Shown: positions 45,720 to 56,055 of the stretch, piece after piece
How positions within the stretch are numbered: the first letter of the stretch is position 1
How the letters are laid out: each line of letters starts with the position of its first letter
Assembly: GCA_000733415.1 (NCBI GenBank)
Contig: KL662191.1
Span: 166,560-230,559 of the forward strand
Source: [Leptolyngbya] sp. JSC-1
GTDB lineage: Bacteria; Cyanobacteriota; Cyanobacteriia; Elainellales; Elainellaceae
Length of the DNA: 64,000 nucleotides
Direction: 5' to 3'
Notes under the pieces: model-generated
What the model was told of the DNA's origin: nothing
Databases searched by the model: none
What the model saw: only the letters and a program-made list of their open reading frames with translations
Translations under genes and position numbers: made by a program

Positions 45720-46203
45720 TCTTAAGCCTCTCAAAAGCCTCTCAAACCGTTCCGCGAAGATCAGAAGGTTTCGTGAGGGTAAACAGAACAAAGTTTTTCA
45801 GATTTATTCCCTGTACTAGTGGTTTGAGATAGGTTTATAACCAGAACTTATAAAAGCCTAATTCTTCAGCTTTGCTGATAAGCTTTACCTGAGAAGTAGA
45901 GATGGCAGGAGGCTCTATGACTTAACTAGTAAGCATTTCAGGCTATGATTGCATTGGATTAGAACTCAGTACTGTGTTAATGCTTGTAGATAGAACTTTT
46001 GGTCAATGAAAGCTTGCTAAAGCAATTTGAGGTGTAACCGCCCCAACGATAGAATCGGCGTTTGAGCGATCGCTTTGGACACTAATAGCTTGTCAAAATT
46101 GCCACTTAAAGATTGTTGTTCTACGTCTTGGTGCTTTATGCACTAGATGACTATCAAGCTCCTTCTACAATCAGATTTGAGTCCCTTCTAGTCTTTTACA
46201 AAT
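45720..46203. other. Intergenic region, 484 bp
   Basis: Convergent gap between the chimeric gene and the glycan cluster. It contains one HIP1 octamer (46066-46073). I see no gene, RNA or terminator. Confidence 0.5.
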
Positions 46204-47898
46204 CTAATCTCTGACAAAACCTGCCTGGATGCCTTGGGCCGGATCGCGCAGTTTTACTCCTTTTGCAGTATAGGCGCAGGGCAGCTCAATCGCCCAACAC
46301 AGTTCTTTGCCGGGTGGCGAAAAATAGCTAACATCATTGACTTGCTTTTGAACTGCATCAATCTGCATCAGCGGCGGTGGCATAATAAACCTGGTGTAAT
46401 CTTTTTTTACACTAAGCACGCTAAAGAGGACTGCCGCGGTGATTAGCCCGGTTGCGAAGAACGGTACGGAAATCTTCAGTCGGCCTAAAAACTCGCTTAC
46501 CTTAAAAGATTGTAAATAGGTTGAAATAGCCAAGGCTGGAACAATAAATAGATAGGGGAGAACGAATCGATTAAACGGAGCTGTGAATAGAAAAAAGACG
46601 ATTCCTGTTACGGCTAGAGCAATTAACCAACGCGACACAACGCGATGCCGATTCTTGCCCACAAGCAGATAGATGGCCGCAGCAATGGTGCTCACAATTA
46701 GCGACACCATCACTTTATTGCCAAACTCTTTGAACCAATGCCCCAGCGCCCAAGCTAGAGGACTCACACCTTCCGGCGGCGTACCATACCAGCTAATCCA
46801 GCCGTGAGTAGATTTGGCGATGGATTCAGAAGTTTCTAGATCGGGAGACCAAGGCAGATCGAGACAAAACGCTCCAGAGGGATACAGCGGACAGCCAGAG
46901 GTAATAATACCAGATAGGAAAAAGGGAACTAGCAATAGACCAAACAAAGCAGCTATGGCAATTTGGTGCAACAACCACCGAGGATTAAATGGGTTTAGGC
47001 TGTATCTGAAGATGAACCATAATCCAGTCACAAACAAAAGCGGTAAGGCCGTCAGTTTGATACTGACGGCTCCTATTGCTAGAAATAAGGAAACGGTTTG
47101 ATTATTTTTCGTGTATTCTTGGGTTTCGTTAGCAGCAGTTTCAGTCAGTAATACAGTCCACGCAGCCACAATGACCAGAAACAGCGAAGGAATATCTGGA
47201 GAAGCAGAAATCAAAATAATTGACATGAAGTCAGTTGCCAGAATAATTGGCAAAATGCAGCCATAGCAAATTACAATCCAACCATCGGTCAACAATTGGG
47301 CTTGCTTACGCCAAATTCGAGATAAACTGAGACCAAACTGCAAAACCGCCAGCAGAAAAATTAGGCCATTGGCGACCGTACTGGCGCGAGCCGCAAGAAT
47401 GTCTGGGTTCAAAGGTGCGGCAAAGGCAAACCAAGCAGAGGTGAAACCAAAGTTAGCAAATAACAGGGCAATTCCTGGCACGGTGCCAAACTCCGCCAGC
47501 CAACGAATCACGCTGTAGTGATAAAGTCCTGTATCTTCCCAAATAACGGGTTGGGATACAAAGGCAGCAACTGCTATTGCAACACCAAAGTAAATCACAA
47601 TTTGCCAGATAGAGATTTGGCGATAGAACGTTGCTACTTCCGAACGAGTTGATTTTGATCGCAATGCCAGCAGCAAAAAGCCTAGGAAGAACCCTCCACC
47701 CACCCAGGGAGACAGGGGCAGGAATAAGCCCGTCGTCAGCAGAGCCAGGGCAAGCGCCAAAATACCCAACCAAACCGCAATCACCGCTCGATCGCCCAAT
47801 CGTGCAATAGGATAGGCTCGCAGGCCATTGAGTAAACCCAAGCCAATCCCATAGCATCCAATCAGCAATATTGTCCAAACCGAGATAGAGTAAAGCAT
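46204..47898 (-). CDS. Polytopic membrane protein of the glycan cluster, GT-C/LIC_10190-like
   Basis: 564 residues with about twelve hydrophobic helices. A periplasmic loop carries WEDTGLYHYSVIRWLAEFGTV, and the first helical region has an acidic pair (ED) of the sort used by lipid-linked-sugar GT-C glycosyltransferases. Cyanobacterial relatives sit in surface polysaccharide clusters. I think it belongs to the LIC_10190-type family, but function is not established. It is the last gene of a minus-strand run from 55.4 kb. Confidence 0.6.
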   Translation of the reverse strand: MLYSISVWTILLIGCYGIGLGLLNGLRAYPIARLGDRAVIAVWLGILALALALLTTGLFLPLSPWVGGGFFLGFLLLALRSKSTRSEVATFYRQISIWQIVIYFGVAIAVAAFVSQPVIWEDTGLYHYSVIRWLAEFGTVPGIALLFANFGFTSAWFAFAAPLNPDILAARASTVANGLIFLLAVLQFGLSLSRIWRKQAQLLTDGWIVICYGCILPIILATDFMSIILISASPDIPSLFLVIVAAWTVLLTETAANETQEYTKNNQTVSLFLAIGAVSIKLTALPLLFVTGLWFIFRYSLNPFNPRWLLHQIAIAALFGLLLVPFFLSGIITSGCPLYPSGAFCLDLPWSPDLETSESIAKSTHGWISWYGTPPEGVSPLAWALGHWFKEFGNKVMVSLIVSTIAAAIYLLVGKNRHRVVSRWLIALAVTGIVFFLFTAPFNRFVLPYLFIVPALAISTYLQSFKVSEFLGRLKISVPFFATGLITAAVLFSVLSVKKDYTRFIMPPPLMQIDAVQKQVNDVSYFSPPGKELCWAIELPCAYTAKGVKLRDPAQGIQAGFVRD

Positions 47899-47925
47899 TT
47901 GGTTTCCTGCAATGGCAAATTACAC

Positions 47926-48843
47926 TCAGGCGAGATTGGGAACTTCAGAAGGAGATTGTTGCCGTTCCCAAAAGAAGCCAAAGACGTTGGCAACCTGCGA
48001 TAGGAACAACAGCAGACTCAAAAAAATAGCAGATTGGGGAGGTGTTCTCAGGAATGGATAGGTCAGCAAGTTGATATAGAAAGAAAATGGTTCTACTTTG
48101 ATAGAGGCGTGACTACGTTGGGCACGCACCTGATGAAAACAAAATGCTCCCCGTCCGTAATTGAAATGCTGGCGCCAAAACCGTTTGAGTGTTAGGTGAT
48201 GGGCATGATAGATTTGCACATTGGATGCATATCGCATCAGATAACCTTGAGCCAACCAGCGATCGCAAAATTCTCGATCTTCGCCAGCCGCCAGGGGAAA
48301 GCTAGTATTAAACCCGTTCATTGAACGAAACCTATCAGCAGGTAAGGCGAAGTTATTAGAAGCAAAAAATTGAGCTGTGTTCTGATCATCCGCAGTTTGT
48401 TTATGGTTGTAATACTCGTAGAGGTAATCGATCAAAATTTGGCTGGCTGTGGAGTATAAATTGTCTGGCAGGGCGTTGAGCGTTTGTCCGCCAATCAGAG
48501 CATTGGGTGTTTCTTGAAATTGCTCGGCTAAAGCGATGAGCCAATTAGAGATTGGGGCGCAGTCATCATCAGTAAACACCAGAAACTGACCTTTGGCAAT
48601 GGCAGCTCCGGCGTTGCGAGCGCTAGCGGGTCCGGCATTAGCTTGTCTAAGCAGCGTTAGATTGAGTATGGTTTGAAACGGCATGACCACCGAGTCGAGC
48701 GGCATCTCGCTGCCATCATCCACCACGATTACTTCAAAGCGCTCCTGCGGGTAATCAAGCTGTGTCAGGGCTTGCAGGCAGTTACGCAGCCGGTCAGGGC
48801 GATTATAGGTGGGAATAATGATAGAAAATTGGAGGGATGACAT
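47926..48843 (-). CDS. Family 2 glycosyltransferase
   Basis: 305 residues, GT-A fold. It starts FSIIIPTYNRPDRLRNCLQAL, with the DDGS nucleotide-binding turn, the DXD-like FTDDDCAP and the acceptor-side GEDREFCDRW. A C-terminal hydrophobic helix (about 265-290) suggests membrane attachment. It transfers a sugar to a growing glycan; donor and acceptor are unknown. Confidence 0.9.
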   Translation of the reverse strand: MSSLQFSIIIPTYNRPDRLRNCLQALTQLDYPQERFEVIVVDDGSEMPLDSVVMPFQTILNLTLLRQANAGPASARNAGAAIAKGQFLVFTDDDCAPISNWLIALAEQFQETPNALIGGQTLNALPDNLYSTASQILIDYLYEYYNHKQTADDQNTAQFFASNNFALPADRFRSMNGFNTSFPLAAGEDREFCDRWLAQGYLMRYASNVQIYHAHHLTLKRFWRQHFNYGRGAFCFHQVRAQRSHASIKVEPFSFYINLLTYPFLRTPPQSAIFLSLLLFLSQVANVFGFFWERQQSPSEVPNLA

Positions 48844-48887
48844 AGGCTATAGAACAAATCAATCACGAATGGATCTTTATTCAGTAT

Positions 48888-50354
48888 TCAACAAGACGTT
48901 TTTACTTTCTTAGTAAAGAGTGAGTACAGTATAGTTAAAAGTTTATGAAACAAGGTAGGAGAGCAGAAGCGAATCAGTCCAATATAAAACAGTGCCCCCA
49001 GTAGGGCGCTTATCGGGACAACTAGAATGTACAGAGATGTAAGCGCCAGTAGCCAGTTTCTAAGTAGAAATATAAACCCTGCCATCGCCATCGCGCTTAA
49101 TAATGGTGCAATGAACTGCTTAACGTAAACCAGAACAGGTACATGAATCAATCGACTAACCGCCCACTGCCCAATGGGGAAGACCACATATCCCCGAATC
49201 ACAAAAGCCGCAGCTACTGCAACAATGCCCCAACGCACTGCAATTGAGAAGCCGATTAAATTCAATACTACGGTGAGTAGCGATAGCCATAGACTCCAGC
49301 TTGGTTTGCCCATCGCCATAAATACCGAACTCTTGAAGAAACTAATCGACTGAAAGATACCGGCCAGCGACAGCACCTGCAAGACTGGAATCGAGGGTGT
49401 CCATTGCTCGCCAAATAGCATCACCACTAGTTCGGGTGCTAACACCAGCACGCCCAGGAACACAGGAAAGGCGATTAAACTAGTCAACTGGGTGGCCGTG
49501 TAGAATGCCTGCCGAAATTGCTCTAGATCACTTTGCAACCGGGAGAAGGTTGGTAGGGCAATTTGTTGACTGGTTTGTACTAACAACTGCTGCATCACGC
49601 CCAAAATTCGGTAGGCAATCGAGTAATAGCCCAACGGCACTGCGCCTAAAAAATAGCCAATCAGCAAATCATCAGCACGGCTATTGAGAAAATTCAGAAA
49701 GTTGAAGCCTAAAATCGGCATACCGAAGCGAAAGAGCTGCCAGAAATGGGGTAACGAAACTTTGAATCGCGGTCGCCAATCGCTAGCTTGCCACAGCACT
49801 AAGACCCCAGTTAACTCCTGAATCACCTGCTGACCGACCAAACTCCAGACCCCAAACCCAGCCAGCGCCAGTCCGATTCCTGCGGCTCCTCCTACCAAGG
49901 TGGCTACTAAGGCGCGAGTAGCCGTCGCTCTGAAGTTAAAGGCCCGTTCCAGTAGAGCTTGCTGCACGTTACCGCAGGCAGTGATCAAAAACAGCAACGA
50001 CAAAACTTGCAGAATGGGTGTGAGCTGGGGCTGTTGAAACTGGGCCGCCACCCATCCAGCTGCTGTTAAGCCAAATGCTGTCAGACAGGCTCCGATTGCC
50101 AGATTCGTCCAAAAGGCAGTGTCAATGTGGTCTGGCTCCAAATCTTGGCGCTGAATCAAGCTTTGGGCAAAACCCTGCTGCAAAAAAATCTGCATGAAGG
50201 CTAGAAAAATATTAGCTATTGCCACCAACCCAAAGGCTTCCGGAGTGAGCAGGCGAGCCAACAAAAAGAAAACGAGCAGCGACCCGACCTGACTGCCCCA
50301 GTTTTGCAGTGCCGACCACAGAACGCCCTGAATTGCCTTCTCCCGGATGCTCAT
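48888..50354 (-). CDS. Wzx-type lipopolysaccharide/oligosaccharide flippase (MOP superfamily)
   Basis: 488 residues with about 12-14 transmembrane helices. The N-terminal signature is GVLWSALQNWGSQVGSLLVFFLLARLL with TPEAFGLVAIA, typical of the polysaccharide transporter branch. It should flip lipid-linked oligosaccharide across the inner membrane. Its ATG lies within a triple 11-bp repeat that also reaches the stop codon of the GT4 gene downstream in coordinates (50373). Confidence 0.9.
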   Translation of the reverse strand: MSIREKAIQGVLWSALQNWGSQVGSLLVFFLLARLLTPEAFGLVAIANIFLAFMQIFLQQGFAQSLIQRQDLEPDHIDTAFWTNLAIGACLTAFGLTAAGWVAAQFQQPQLTPILQVLSLLFLITACGNVQQALLERAFNFRATATRALVATLVGGAAGIGLALAGFGVWSLVGQQVIQELTGVLVLWQASDWRPRFKVSLPHFWQLFRFGMPILGFNFLNFLNSRADDLLIGYFLGAVPLGYYSIAYRILGVMQQLLVQTSQQIALPTFSRLQSDLEQFRQAFYTATQLTSLIAFPVFLGVLVLAPELVVMLFGEQWTPSIPVLQVLSLAGIFQSISFFKSSVFMAMGKPSWSLWLSLLTVVLNLIGFSIAVRWGIVAVAAAFVIRGYVVFPIGQWAVSRLIHVPVLVYVKQFIAPLLSAMAMAGFIFLLRNWLLALTSLYILVVPISALLGALFYIGLIRFCSPTLFHKLLTILYSLFTKKVKTSC

Positions 50355-50381
50355 CTCTGACTCATCTCTGACTCATCTCTG
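50350..50381. repeat. 11-bp tandem repeat, three copies, at the GT4-flippase junction
   Basis: CTCATCTCTGA occurs three times (last base of copy three differs). Copy one holds the flippase start codon and copy three the GT4 stop. Confidence 0.92.
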
Positions 50382-51608
50382 CTTGATTCCTGCTGCCAAT
50401 GCTTCGGGTAGTTCAACCGCCGTTGCTTGAGGATAGCGCGAACGCAACCGTTGATAAATCTCGATGAAGCGTTCGGTGCATTGAGTTTCGCTAAAGTGTG
50501 TCAAGGCTCGCTGCCGACCGGCCTGCCCCATCTGTTCTGCCAAATTGCGGTTCAGCAGAAGCTGCCGTAACGCATCCGTCAAGGCTGCTACATCACCCGG
50601 CGGCACCAAGAAACCCGTCACACCAGCGTCAACGATTTCGGATTGCCCACCCACCGCACTGGCAATGACTGCCGTACCGCGCATCATCGCCTCAGTCGAA
50701 ACATTGCCAAACGGCTCTTCCCACAACGAGGGCACCACCTGCACCCAAGCGGTCTCGAACCGATGCTCCATTTCAGCAACCGGCAAATGCCCCAGCCAAG
50801 TGACGCAATCGGCAATTCCCAGTTCGGCGGCCAATGTTTGGAGAGCCTGAGCCTCGCTGCCCTGTCCGGCGATCAACAGCTGGGACTGAGGAACGTGAGC
50901 CTGGGCAAATGCTCGCAGCAGCACCTCGACTCCCTTTTCGGGCACCAGCCGTCCGGCAAATACCACCGTTGGCGGATCGGATAAAGCAGGACGCATTGCC
51001 CGTTCGGGCACACCATTGTGAACCACTTCAATGGGCTGAATTCCTTCGGCTTCTAGCTTGGCTTTCATGCCATAACTCAAGGCCACCACCAGATCAAACG
51101 CCGACTTCCACCGCTGCCAAAGGTGCCGTTGCAGCATCAGCGGTAGCCAGGACTGGGGCGTCAAACAACCCATCTGTAAACAGGCTCGTCCTGCTGTGAA
51201 CGAACAGGCTCGACCATCAGGCAACACTTTGGTACCCAACGGACAAATTGCTTTGTATACGGCAGTTTGATACAGACAGGGAATATTTTTTAACAGCGGC
51301 AAGATCAAGGGCGATAATTGCCACATGAACATGCGCACATGCACCACATCGGGTTGAAACTCCTCTAGTGCCCGCCGCAGCGCCCAATAGGCTGAGGGGT
51401 TAATCGTTTGGGAAAGCACTTGCAGTTTTCCGGTGGTGCCGAAGCAGTTGTAATCAGCCAAAAGTGGACTGTTGGCCACCATTTGTGCCCGGCTAGTCAG
51501 CAGCCACACCTCATGGCCCCGCTCACGCAAACCTCGGCGCAATGAGAGCATTTGCAGCTCAGCCCCACCCGTTGCTGTCCCATAGTCATGCAGCAGCAGA
51601 ATTTTCAT
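50373..51608 (-). CDS. Family 4 glycosyltransferase
   Basis: 411 residues, GT-B fold. The acceptor domain begins with MKILLLHDYGTATGGAELQMLSL. The donor domain has VFAGRLVPEKGVEVLLRAF and the EX7E region near VPSLWEEPFGNVSTEAMMRGT. A cysteine-rich insert (about 105-150: CLYQTAVYKAICPLG, CLQMGCL) is the type seen in enzymes with an extra metal-binding loop. Its 5' end overlaps the end of the next gene by 23 bp. Confidence 0.92.
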   Translation of the reverse strand: MKILLLHDYGTATGGAELQMLSLRRGLRERGHEVWLLTSRAQMVANSPLLADYNCFGTTGKLQVLSQTINPSAYWALRRALEEFQPDVVHVRMFMWQLSPLILPLLKNIPCLYQTAVYKAICPLGTKVLPDGRACSFTAGRACLQMGCLTPQSWLPLMLQRHLWQRWKSAFDLVVALSYGMKAKLEAEGIQPIEVVHNGVPERAMRPALSDPPTVVFAGRLVPEKGVEVLLRAFAQAHVPQSQLLIAGQGSEAQALQTLAAELGIADCVTWLGHLPVAEMEHRFETAWVQVVPSLWEEPFGNVSTEAMMRGTAVIASAVGGQSEIVDAGVTGFLVPPGDVAALTDALRQLLLNRNLAEQMGQAGRQRALTHFSETQCTERFIEIYQRLRSRYPQATAVELPEALAAGIKQR

Positions 51609-52653
51609 GCCCCTCCTGTGGTGACGAAATGCCCTGCCACTGAATCGTCTCTGGGGAAGCCAGATGCCGTTTAGCGTACTGGTCAGTCAAGTAGCGATTG
51701 AGCCATTTCTCGATCGGAGCGAGGAGTCCGTACATAATCGCTTTTTCTAGCCAACCACTGCGGATGCCCAAGGTGAGTGCCCGCACAATCGGCATCAAGA
51801 TCGTATGCCGCCGTCGCCAACCCAGCGCCTTATATTTTTGCTTGAAGTAGCTGCTGTCTTCGGTCAGATTCCATTTTTGCCGCAGTCGGTCTAGGCTGGC
51901 TAATTCCCAAGCATCGCTCCAGCGCAGCATATAGAAGTGCAAATCGCTCCACGCTAAGGGCGAGGTTGGCACATAGGTAGCGAGACAGTCCGGCTCAAAA
52001 TACACCGTACCGCCTGCCGCCGCAACGCTCATGCAAAAGTCTACATGTTCTTTCGTGTTCAGCATGGCCTCATCAAACGGACCCAGCTTGTCAAAAATTT
52101 CTCTGCGCACTAAGGTACAGTGAAATTCCGATAGTTCGGTTTGAGTGCGCTGAAGCTGAGACCGTACCGCTGCTACCTGCTGACCCTGACGATACATCTT
52201 TTCGCGCAGCCGGTTTCTGCCTTTGACATCTCGAATGATGCGCGCTTCGCCGCCTGCAAAATGAATGATTTCGTGTAGTGGCAAATGCTGACACATCAGT
52301 GGCCCTACCACGGTCGCGTCAGTTTCTTCAGCACAGTTGACTAGCGCTTCCAACCAGCCTGGTGTCACCACCACATCATTATCGATGAATACGACATATT
52401 TGGTATCTACTTTGGCTAAGCCGAGGTTTCTAGACCGATTGGGCGTGAGGTAATAGTCGGTGCGAATTAGCTCAAATCCTTTTGCTGCTGCCTGTTGCTG
52501 TAAGTATTGCTGCAGGTTAGACGGTGAGTTGCCATCAACGTACACCAGATTGTATGGCATTGTGGTGTAGGCAAAGATGCTCTCTAACGATTCTTGGGTG
52601 TAGCTGAATCGCTCACGAGGCGTAACAACAATGGTAACTTGCGGCGTGGTCAT
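51586..52653 (-). CDS. Family 2 glycosyltransferase
   Basis: 355 residues. It opens VTIVVTPRERFSYTQESLESI, followed by the YVDGNSP turn and the DXD-like FIDNDVVVTPGW. HVDFCMSVAAAGG lies on the acceptor side. It has no membrane helices. Its end overlaps the GT4 gene by 23 bp, so the two are translationally coupled. Confidence 0.88.
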   Translation of the reverse strand: MTTPQVTIVVTPRERFSYTQESLESIFAYTTMPYNLVYVDGNSPSNLQQYLQQQAAAKGFELIRTDYYLTPNRSRNLGLAKVDTKYVVFIDNDVVVTPGWLEALVNCAEETDATVVGPLMCQHLPLHEIIHFAGGEARIIRDVKGRNRLREKMYRQGQQVAAVRSQLQRTQTELSEFHCTLVRREIFDKLGPFDEAMLNTKEHVDFCMSVAAAGGTVYFEPDCLATYVPTSPLAWSDLHFYMLRWSDAWELASLDRLRQKWNLTEDSSYFKQKYKALGWRRRHTILMPIVRALTLGIRSGWLEKAIMYGLLAPIEKWLNRYLTDQYAKRHLASPETIQWQGISSPQEGHENSAAA

Positions 52654-52706
52654 AATCTTGGCTCAGATATAACTAGTTTGGCTGTGAACTGGAGGATTTT
52701 TGTTTT

Positions 52707-54173
52707 TCAAACTGCAACCTGGCTTTCAGCAAGCTGTTGTTTAGCAGTTGTCCATTGTTCTTTAGTAAACTCTTCGTGATACGAGCGCTCTGTATTTACT
52801 GCCCATAGATCATGCTTTTCACCCAAGATATTCTGGACAGCCAGCATAGCGGTCAGCATCGAATGGTCTTGGTTATTATAGCGGTGCATCCCATTCCGTC
52901 CCACCGTTTGCAAATTCTCAAAGGTTGACAGGTAATCTTGAATCACCTGGAGATGCTGGCGATATTCACCGTCATAGACCGGATAGGCTTTATGTTGCCG
53001 AATCACAACTCCATCTTCCACGTCTCCAGGCTGAATGCCCAGCTTTAAGCTGATCGCCTCTTGGGTTGCTATCTCAATCAACTCGGCATCTGATTTCTGC
53101 CACAGTTCGTCGCCTTCGCTGCAAAAATATTCCATTCCCAGGCAGGTTTTGCTCGGATCAGGGACCATTGCCATGCTCCAGTTCTTAAAGTTCTGAATAC
53201 GTCCTACTTTAAACTCTGGACTGTGGATGTAAATCCAATTATCTGGGAAAAGGTGCTCACGCTTGACTACTAGGGCCACGATTAGGAAATCACGATACTT
53301 TAAGCCACGCGCTGCTTGCAAAACTTCAGGCGGCGGTAGCGGATCAAGGCAGTTCAGCAAAGCCGTGATTGGCATACTAGAAATAAAGTGATCTGCAAAG
53401 ATCTGCGTTGTTTGATCACCCTGTTGAGCCGTGATGCTCTTGATTCGATTCCCTTGCCGCTCAATGCGCGTAATCGATGTATCCAGTTGAACTGTGCCGC
53501 CTTGTTGTTCAATTAGTTCCTTGCATCGTTCCCACATCATTCCTGGGCCCAACACCGGATAATCAAATTCCTTGATCAAGCTCTTGGCATTTTGGCTGCC
53601 AAATACGGCATTCAGTACGGCCCGCTTCAGCGACATACCCTGGATTCGTTGAGCAGCCCAATCGGCCTGAATTTTGTTGCAAGGAATTCCCCATACCTTC
53701 TCCGTATAGGTTTTGAAAAATATGCGATAAAGGCGTTCACCAAAGCAGCCAATCACCCAGTCTTCAAAGGTTTCTGGCTCTGGAGTTAGGTTTAATTTGT
53801 CCCTAATTTTGGCTTTGAGGTAACTCAGAAGAATCAAAACGCTATTGACTGCTCCCAAATTAGATAATGCATTAAATAAGGAAAGAGGATAGCTATAGAA
53901 CTTACCTTGATAATAGATACGAGATAAACGAGGCACCTGAATAAATTCATCTTGCAGAATCTCATACCAAAATTGCTGTACCTGCGGCACTTTAGTAAAA
54001 AAGCGATGTCCACCAATGTCGAACCGATAGCCTTTGTAGGTTTCGGTGCGGGAAATGCCTCCCACCAGATTAGCTTTTTCCAAAACAATTGGCAGAACTC
54101 CGCGTTTAACAAGCTCATAGCCAGCGGTTAATCCGGCTGGACCTGCACCGATAATTGCGACATGGTAACGCAC
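52707..54173 (-). CDS. FAD-dependent oxidoreductase, UDP-galactopyranose mutase-like
   Basis: 488 residues. The N-terminal FAD Rossmann motif is VAIIGAGPAGLTAGYEL, followed by the flavin-contacting GGISRT and FDIGGHRFF. The C-terminal FAD block is MHRYNNQDHSM. The architecture matches the mutase/protoporphyrinogen-oxidase-like group in glycan clusters, so isomerisation or oxidation of a nucleotide sugar is likely. I choose GTG 54173 (AGGAG 11-12 nt upstream) because the frame further upstream to 54272 has no conserved sequence; ATG 54218 is an alternative. Confidence 0.85.
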   Translation of the reverse strand: MRYHVAIIGAGPAGLTAGYELVKRGVLPIVLEKANLVGGISRTETYKGYRFDIGGHRFFTKVPQVQQFWYEILQDEFIQVPRLSRIYYQGKFYSYPLSLFNALSNLGAVNSVLILLSYLKAKIRDKLNLTPEPETFEDWVIGCFGERLYRIFFKTYTEKVWGIPCNKIQADWAAQRIQGMSLKRAVLNAVFGSQNAKSLIKEFDYPVLGPGMMWERCKELIEQQGGTVQLDTSITRIERQGNRIKSITAQQGDQTTQIFADHFISSMPITALLNCLDPLPPPEVLQAARGLKYRDFLIVALVVKREHLFPDNWIYIHSPEFKVGRIQNFKNWSMAMVPDPSKTCLGMEYFCSEGDELWQKSDAELIEIATQEAISLKLGIQPGDVEDGVVIRQHKAYPVYDGEYRQHLQVIQDYLSTFENLQTVGRNGMHRYNNQDHSMLTAMLAVQNILGEKHDLWAVNTERSYHEEFTKEQWTTAKQQLAESQVAV

Positions 54174-54302
54174 TATTCCAAAATCTCCTGATTTAAGATG
54201 GCAAGGACTCAACAACATTATCGAAGTCAACTCGTGTTCGTTAGAACTGATCGAATTGATTGAACGCATCAATCGATTTCATTGGATTGCGGTCGATTTT
54301 GA

Positions 54303-54366
54303 CTGAGCTATCAATCTACTGAGCTATCAATCTACTGAGCTATCAATCTACTGAGCTATCAATCTA
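54303..54366. repeat. 16-bp tandem repeat, four perfect copies
   Basis: CTGAGCTATCAATCTA is repeated four times without mismatch. The last copy ends on the TAG stop of the downstream-coordinate GT2 gene (54364-54366). Confidence 0.98.
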
Positions 54367-55443
54367 AGGCTCAGAAATATGCATCAGTTTAGGTTTTGAG
54401 ATTCTATGTTTGACAAATCCGTGATAGCGAATTGTACCGATTGCGAAAGCCAGCCCACTGTATAAGAAATAGAGCCAGTGCCAAACGATTGTCTGGCAAG
54501 CAAACCAGAAACCTCGTTTTCGTTGAAAGAATTGGTATACAGGAAAGTTGATAGCGAAAAGAATACAGCCCAACCCAATAGCAATCCAAATCGCGGCTCT
54601 CCACCAGAATACGGCAATAATGGCAATCAATAGGCCATAGGTCAACAACAAGCTGACGCGGCTAGAAACTTTCAAGTTCAAGTCGTTGATAAACTGTCGA
54701 TCGCGCCAAAGCAGCTCTGTCCAGGGCAAAGCTCGATAGAAGAACTCGGCTTTCAAGAGTGAACTAGACCGCCAACACTTCAAGTGCTTGACCTGCACAT
54801 TTTTACACAGCCGGATTTGATACCCTGCTCGCTTAAGCCGATACCCCAACTCGATATCTTCTACCGAAGGATAGCGGTATCTTTGATCGAATCCGCCTAC
54901 CTGCAAAAAGATATCGCGTCGAATTGCGCCGCAGGCACCCCAAAACGTAGATGCCGTTTCGTTCGATGTTTGATGTGTGTAGTGGTGAAACAAGTTCTTG
55001 TACTGGGACAAAAAATTAGTTTCTCCTGGGGCATCATCATAGGAACCAATTAACGCCGCCAAATCAGGGTAATTGCGAAAAACAGCAACCACTTGCTCCA
55101 GCGTATCGGCATGGACGGTGACATCTGCATCTAGAAAGAGCAGAATATCGCCCTTAGCCACACTTGCGCCTAGATTGCGGGCCCGTGCTGGTCCTCCGGG
55201 CGTGGGAAATTTGAGAACTTTAGCTCCAAATTCTTGAGCCAATTGCTCAGAGTGATCGGTGCTACCATCGACAACAACGATGATTTCCACAGCAGCAGGA
55301 ATGAACTGTTTCAGGCTCGCTAAACAGCGATGAAAATTCTCACCGCCATTGTGAACTGGAATTACAATTGAAACAGTGGGATCTACGATGGAATCTGCGG
55401 TTATGGAGTTGGTGTGAGCTAAAGCTTGATCCGTCAAATTCAT
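54364..55443 (-). CDS. Family 2 glycosyltransferase with membrane tail
   Basis: 359 residues. GT-A domain with VSIVIPVHNGGENFHRCLASL, VVDGSTDHSE, the DXD motif FLDADVTVH and the acceptor-side SVEDIELGYRL. Two C-terminal hydrophobic segments (about 255-320) anchor it. Start ATG 55443 has AGG about 8 nt upstream. It is the first gene of the minus-strand glycan cluster. Confidence 0.9.
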   Translation of the reverse strand: MNLTDQALAHTNSITADSIVDPTVSIVIPVHNGGENFHRCLASLKQFIPAAVEIIVVVDGSTDHSEQLAQEFGAKVLKFPTPGGPARARNLGASVAKGDILLFLDADVTVHADTLEQVVAVFRNYPDLAALIGSYDDAPGETNFLSQYKNLFHHYTHQTSNETASTFWGACGAIRRDIFLQVGGFDQRYRYPSVEDIELGYRLKRAGYQIRLCKNVQVKHLKCWRSSSLLKAEFFYRALPWTELLWRDRQFINDLNLKVSSRVSLLLTYGLLIAIIAVFWWRAAIWIAIGLGCILFAINFPVYQFFQRKRGFWFACQTIVWHWLYFLYSGLAFAIGTIRYHGFVKHRISKPKLMHISEP

Positions 55444-56055
55444 GAACGCACCTACTCTGCACAGCAGCAATTTAGAAGATAGTAATGCTTACTCTTACTC
55501 CAGTTGAAATTACTTCAGATGGGATACTGAAGTATCGAAACATCAGTGGAAATTTATTAAGTTCAGCGAACATCCTCAATTTACAAACAGACTTTTATGA
55601 CGGTCATGAGAAACTTTTCATCTTTATAGATTCTTTAAATAAAGCTTCGAAATCTAGTTTTGAAGTAGCTATGTCATCAATTCGTGACTAGTGCTTGTGA
55701 TTAATACTGCAAATTTCTATCTTTAGATAGTTGTTTTATTTACTCTTAAGATATCGCTTCTAAACAACCAGAAATTGTTCTGTCTCGGCCTCGCTTTGCG
55801 AAGGATCAATTGATCAAGCTCAAGTACATCACCAAACTTGATCGGTCGCATGTTCAAACCAACCCTGTCCACACTCTTCGCTGTCGTTCGCGCAGCTCAA
55901 CCTGTTAGTCGCGGGCAGCACTCTCGCCAATTAATATCCCTCGCTGACGCTATGCTGGAGGTATAGAATTCGGAGGTACTTCCTTCTTCATCGCTCCGCT
56001 TGATATTCATTCCCTGATTCATGTCCTAGCAACTGAAGGCGCGGTATCTATTCCT
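55444..56055. other. Gap of 612 bp between the glycan cluster and the gene graveyard
   Basis: A 68-codon frame at 55485-55691 has no family features and is AT-rich; I do not call it. The part from 55,770 to 55,990 has a base composition closer to coding DNA and may be debris of a lost gene, but no protein can be read through it. Confidence 0.45.

Noticed and set aside
55485..55691. 68-codon frame after the glycan cluster
   Set aside because: AT-rich with no recognisable domain; coding status cannot be supported.
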